Shown: in pieces, positions 5,634-8,048 of the stretch
How positions within the stretch are numbered: the first letter of the stretch is position 1
Layout of the letters: the number at the start of each line of letters is the position of its first letter
From: an uncultured Clostridiaceae bacterium
Lineage (GTDB): Bacteria > Bacillota > Clostridia > Lachnospirales > Lachnospiraceae
Direction: 5' to 3'
Length of the DNA: 8,048 bases
Assembly: GCA_947175805.1 (NCBI GenBank)
Contig: CAMWOF010000103.1
Location: 1-8,048, forward strand
The notes under the pieces: model-generated
Told to the model about the DNA's origin: nothing
The model's database searches: none
What the model saw: only the letters and a program-made list of their open reading frames with translations
Translations under genes and position numbers: made by a program

Positions 5634-6489
5634 AATAATCAAGTTCCTGATTACCTATGTGGTTTGTTTTGTCATATTGTTATTTGGGGTTTCCGTTGCG
5701 AAGGCGACAACTGCGACTTCAACGGAGACGCCAGCATCACCTGAGGCGCCGGAGGCACCTCCCGGTGTGACAGAGGCATCTACCGCTGCGGATGTTTCAG
5801 GAGATGGCAGTTCACCACTTTCTATTGGTGTCACTTTAGATACCAATAATGATGAAGGGTCTCTGGCGGGAACCCTTCAGATGTTGATTGTGCTGACTGT
5901 AATTTCGTTAGCTCCATCAATTCTAGTTATGATGACGTCGTTTACCAGAATTATTGTTGTTCTCCATTTTGTGAGGACAGCGCTTGGTACACAATCAACG
6001 CCACCCAATAACGTGTTGATTGGGCTTTCCTTGTTTTTGACACTGTTTATCATGTCGCCTACGCTGACACAGGTGTTTGAAAATGGAGTTACCCCGCTTT
6101 CTGAGGGAAAAATTACACAACAGGAAGCGCTGGCTGAGTGCATGGAGCCGATGCGGGAGTTTATGCTTAAACAGGTAGATCACGACTCCCTCATAACCTT
6201 TATGAACATTGCAGAGATGGAGTCTGTGGAGAGCACAGATGATATACCAACGAATGTCCTGATTCCTGCATTCATTGTGTCTGAGCTTCGGGCGGCTTTC
6301 ATTATAGGTTTTTTGATTTATGTGCCTTTTATCATTATCGATATGGTCATTGCCTCTACGCTGATGTCCATGGGTATGATGATGTTGCCGCCGACAACGA
6401 TTTCCATGCCCTTTAAGATTTTATTGTTCGTACTGGTGGACGGCTGGAATCTGGTGGTGGAGCAGCTTGTGGGTTCGTTTGTTAAGTAA
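5596..6489 (+). CDS. fliP: Flagellar type III export gate protein FliP
   Basis: FliP forms the pentameric core of the export gate (FliP5-FliQ4-FliR1) in the membrane. From ATG 5596 it has 297 residues, and AGGAAAG at 5583-5589 is the ribosome site. The frame is open further upstream to 5506, but that part would be an Arg-rich segment before the signal peptide, so 5596 is chosen. A cleavable signal peptide is clear: a basic start, a hydrophobic core at about 14-34 and cleavage near 'VAKA' at 34-37. An unusual low-complexity Thr/Ala/Pro/Glu stretch runs from about 38 to 75. The FliP core begins at about 87. It shows 'LAPSILVMMTSFTRIIVVLH' (105-124), 'ALGTQSTPPNNVLIGLSLFL' (129-148), 'IPAFIVSELRAAFIIGF' and 'MMLPPTTISMPFKILLFVL' (262-280). 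It overlaps fliO by 38 bases. The start region is Lys-rich because the DNA is A-rich. Confidence 0.95.
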   Translation: MKKTHSLKTKKNKIIKFLITYVVCFVILLFGVSVAKATTATSTETPASPEAPEAPPGVTEASTAADVSGDGSSPLSIGVTLDTNNDEGSLAGTLQMLIVLTVISLAPSILVMMTSFTRIIVVLHFVRTALGTQSTPPNNVLIGLSLFLTLFIMSPTLTQVFENGVTPLSEGKITQQEALAECMEPMREFMLKQVDHDSLITFMNIAEMESVESTDDIPTNVLIPAFIVSELRAAFIIGFLIYVPFIIIDMVIASTLMSMGMMMLPPTTISMPFKILLFVLVDGWNLVVEQLVGSFVK

Positions 6490-6528
6490 CAGAAACATAA
6501 CCACAGAGATTAGGAGAGTGATAGAAGC

Positions 6529-6801
6529 ATGACCACAGAAATTGTGATTGATATTATGAGGCAGGCAATATGGTTAATCGTAAAGCTTTCAGCGCCTATG
6601 CTGCTGGTTTCGTTAATCGTAGGTCTGGTTATCAGTATATTCCAGACGGTCACATCCATCCAGGAGCAGACCATGACCTTTGTGCCAAAGATTTTATCCA
6701 TTTTTATTACGCTTCTTGTGTGTGGAAATTGGATTATGACAGAGATTGCAGACTTTACGTCGCAGCTTTTTTCGATGTTTAGTACTTATGTGAATGGATG
6801 A
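6529..6801 (+). CDS. fliQ: Flagellar type III export gate protein FliQ
   Basis: FliQ is a small two-helix hairpin protein that wraps around the FliP-FliR core of the export gate. The 90 residues match the usual size. Membrane helices lie at about 16-38 and 55-75, joined by the diagnostic loop 'QTVTSIQEQTMTFVPK' (39-54), which fits the family's 'QTxTxIxEQTLxFxPK' pattern. AGGAGAG at 6512-6518 precedes ATG 6529 by ten bases. A 39-base gap follows fliP, and fliR begins six bases after the fliQ stop. Confidence 0.96.
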   Translation: MTTEIVIDIMRQAIWLIVKLSAPMLLVSLIVGLVISIFQTVTSIQEQTMTFVPKILSIFITLLVCGNWIMTEIADFTSQLFSMFSTYVNG

Positions 6802-6807
6802 TGAAAT

Positions 6808-7587
6808 GTGTTTGAGGTTCCGTTTTCAATATATAATTTTGAGTTTTTTTTGGCTGTATTGTTACGGATAGGAGGAGCTGTTTACGCAGCACCGATTTTT
6901 AATTCCAGGTCGGTTCCAACCCGGGTACGGCTTTTTTTGTCTGTCAGTCTTGCACTTTTGGTGACGGGAAATCTGGAATATACGCCATTGGCATATACTA
7001 CAACGATTGGATTTACGTTTATTTTGTTAAAGGAACTGCTGACAGGGCTTACCATCGGGCTATTGGCGTCTATGGCATTGGCGGCAGTTTCCATGGCTGG
7101 ACAGTTTATCGATAGGGAAATTGGTTTTGCCATGGCATCTACCTTTGACCAGGTGAACGGCGGGCAGTCTACCATAACTGCGGATATGTACTCCTATGCA
7201 GTGATGCTCATTATGCTCATTTCAGGGATGCACTATTTTATATTGTCAGCCGTGGTGGATTCCTTTGATGTGATTCCGGTGAACGGCGCGGTTTTTGCGG
7301 GAGATGCCCTATATGCGATGGTGCTCCGGGTACTGGTAAATTATTTTGTGATTGCACTCCGTATCAGTATGCCGATTTTTCTGGCGGCCACGGTACTGAA
7401 CGTAGTTTTGGGTATTTTGGCAAAGGCATCGCCGCAGCTTTCTATGTTTTCAATAGGAATGCAGTTCAAGGTGTTTATCGGACTGGGAATTCTGTTTTTG
7501 ACGATTGGATTCCTGCCGGATGTGACAAATTATATTTATGAATATATACGGGATTTCGTCACAAATGTAATTAAGACAATGTACTGA
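6808..7587 (+). CDS. fliR: Flagellar type III export gate protein FliR
   Basis: FliR is the single-copy subunit that closes the FliP5-FliQ4-FliR1 gate. The 259-residue protein is very hydrophobic, with about six membrane segments. It carries 'KELLTGLTIGLLASM' (75-89), 'GQFIDREIGFAMAS' (98-111), 'ISMPIFLAATVLNVVLGILA' (186-205) and 'KASPQLSMFSIGM' (206-218). The start is a GTG at 6808. It is the only start in this frame, because TGA at 6802-6804 lies just before it, and the encoded 'MFEVPFSIYNFEFFLAVLLRIGG' head (quoted in part: residues 1-10 and 15-23) fits the family. The ribosome site is weak (GGATG at 6796-6800), so initiation probably depends on coupling with fliQ, which ends six bases earlier. 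An ATG at 6806 is out of frame. Confidence 0.94.
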   Translation: MFEVPFSIYNFEFFLAVLLRIGGAVYAAPIFNSRSVPTRVRLFLSVSLALLVTGNLEYTPLAYTTTIGFTFILLKELLTGLTIGLLASMALAAVSMAGQFIDREIGFAMASTFDQVNGGQSTITADMYSYAVMLIMLISGMHYFILSAVVDSFDVIPVNGAVFAGDALYAMVLRVLVNYFVIALRISMPIFLAATVLNVVLGILAKASPQLSMFSIGMQFKVFIGLGILFLTIGFLPDVTNYIYEYIRDFVTNVIKTMY

Positions 7588-7597
7588 TGCTTGCCAT

Positions 7598-7632
7598 ATG
7601 GGTGAGATTCACCTATCTGCGGTAGTCCGCAG
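7598..7632 (+). other. Two back-to-back RNA hairpins between fliR and flhB
   Basis: Hairpin 1 pairs ATGGGTGA (7598-7605) with TCACCTAT (7609-7616) around a GAT loop, as eight pairs including one G-U. Hairpin 2 pairs CTGCGG (7617-7622) with CCGCAG (7627-7632) around TAGT. The stems abut without a spacer, so they could stack end to end. No T-run follows, so this is not an ordinary terminator. The flhB ribosome site (7646-7650) lies outside the stems. Confidence 0.5.
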
Positions 7633-7656
7633 GGATGTGGAAGACAGGGGCTTTGC

Positions 7657-8048
7657 ATGAATAATACAAATTTATTGTTACAATATAATCTGCAATTTTT
7701 CGCCAAGGATGACGGCGGGGAAAAGACAGAGGAGGCAACGCCGAAAAAGCGGGAGGAGAGCCGAAAGGAAGGGCAGGTTGCGCAGAGTAAGGAAGTGGTA
7801 ACCGGTGTAACACTGCTGGCGCTTTTTCTCACCCTGAAGCTTTTTATCGGCTTTCTGGGAGAGCGGTTTTATGCCGGTTTTCAACATTTTTACGGGCGTA
7901 TCGGTAGTTATGTAAATGAGGGTATTAATACCGTTTCCGGGGCGAATATTTTAAATGAGATTATGATTAGTTCTTTGATTGCTATGCTTCCCTTTTTGCT
8001 GATTGGTTTAATCGTAGGTTTTTTTGCAACGAAAATGCAGTTTAAGTG
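7657..8048 (+). CDS. flhB: Flagellar export switch protein FlhB (partial, 5' part)
   Basis: FlhB sits beside the export gate and later self-cleaves in its cytoplasmic domain to switch export from hook to filament subunits. The window holds the first 130 residues. They show 'LLLQYNLQFFAKD' (6-18), the N-terminal signature 'EKTEEATPKKREESRKEGQV' (22-41) with 'AQSKE' after it, a first membrane helix at about 48-68 and a second at about 103-124. The cleavage motif NPTH lies beyond the window end, so its state is unknown. ATG 7657 is chosen because it is preceded by AGGGG at 7646-7650 and begins just before the conserved 'YNLQFFA'. The order fliR-flhB matches the Bacillus/Clostridium operon. The 69-base gap before it carries paired hairpins. 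Confidence 0.95.
   Translation, partial: MNNTNLLLQYNLQFFAKDDGGEKTEEATPKKREESRKEGQVAQSKEVVTGVTLLALFLTLKLFIGFLGERFYAGFQHFYGRIGSYVNEGINTVSGANILNEIMISSLIAMLPFLLIGLIVGFFATKMQFK

Overview
The window is a continuous stretch of a flagellar/chemotaxis (fla/che-type) operon, with every gene on the + strand. It comes from a Gram-positive, Clostridia-type bacterium, and Lachnospiraceae (the Roseburia/Butyrivibrio/Eubacterium group) is my best guess. Three things support this. There is a FliY with two CheC-type phosphatase sites rather than a plain FliN. The order fliM-fliY-cheY-fliO(fliZ)-fliP-fliQ-fliR-flhB matches the Bacillus/Clostridium fla/che operon. flbD, motA, motB and fliL lie between the hook gene and fliM, as is common in clostridia. 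The family-level guess rests on protein flavour and moderate GC, not on a search.

Layout. 1-45 is the last 14 codons of an upstream gene whose tail fits the hook protein FlgE. 46-205 is a 160-base non-coding gap with a GC-rich hairpin and, just after it, a plausible extended -10 promoter, so flbD may begin its own transcript or sit behind a partial terminator. flbD (206-409), motA (415-1200), motB (1200-2114) and fliL (2111-2623) are packed with a 5-base gap, a TAATG overlap and an ATGA overlap. After a 64-base gap come fliM (2688-3665), fliY (3670-4851) and cheY (4870-5232). The export-apparatus genes follow: fliO (5232-5633), fliP (5596-6489), fliQ (6529-6801) and fliR (6808-7587). After a 69-base gap with two back-to-back hairpins comes flhB (7657 onward), which is cut by the window end.

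How the genes work together. MotA and MotB form the proton-channel stator, and FliL is its membrane partner at the basal body. FliM and FliY are C-ring (switch) proteins. FliM carries the CheY-P docking peptide. FliY carries a similar peptide, two intact CheY-P phosphatase motifs and a FliN-like SPOA domain. CheY is the signal that binds the switch. FliO, FliP, FliQ, FliR and FlhB build the type III export gate that secretes rod, hook and filament subunits.

I see no mobile element, CRISPR array, tRNA or rRNA, and no gene of unknown family. The window reads as an ordinary flagellar operon, not a new system. The points most worth a second look are a possible internal start in fliY that would yield a FliN-sized SPOA protein, the paired hairpins and micro-ORFs before flhB, the long low-complexity stretch after the FliP signal peptide, and the terminator/promoter pair before flbD.
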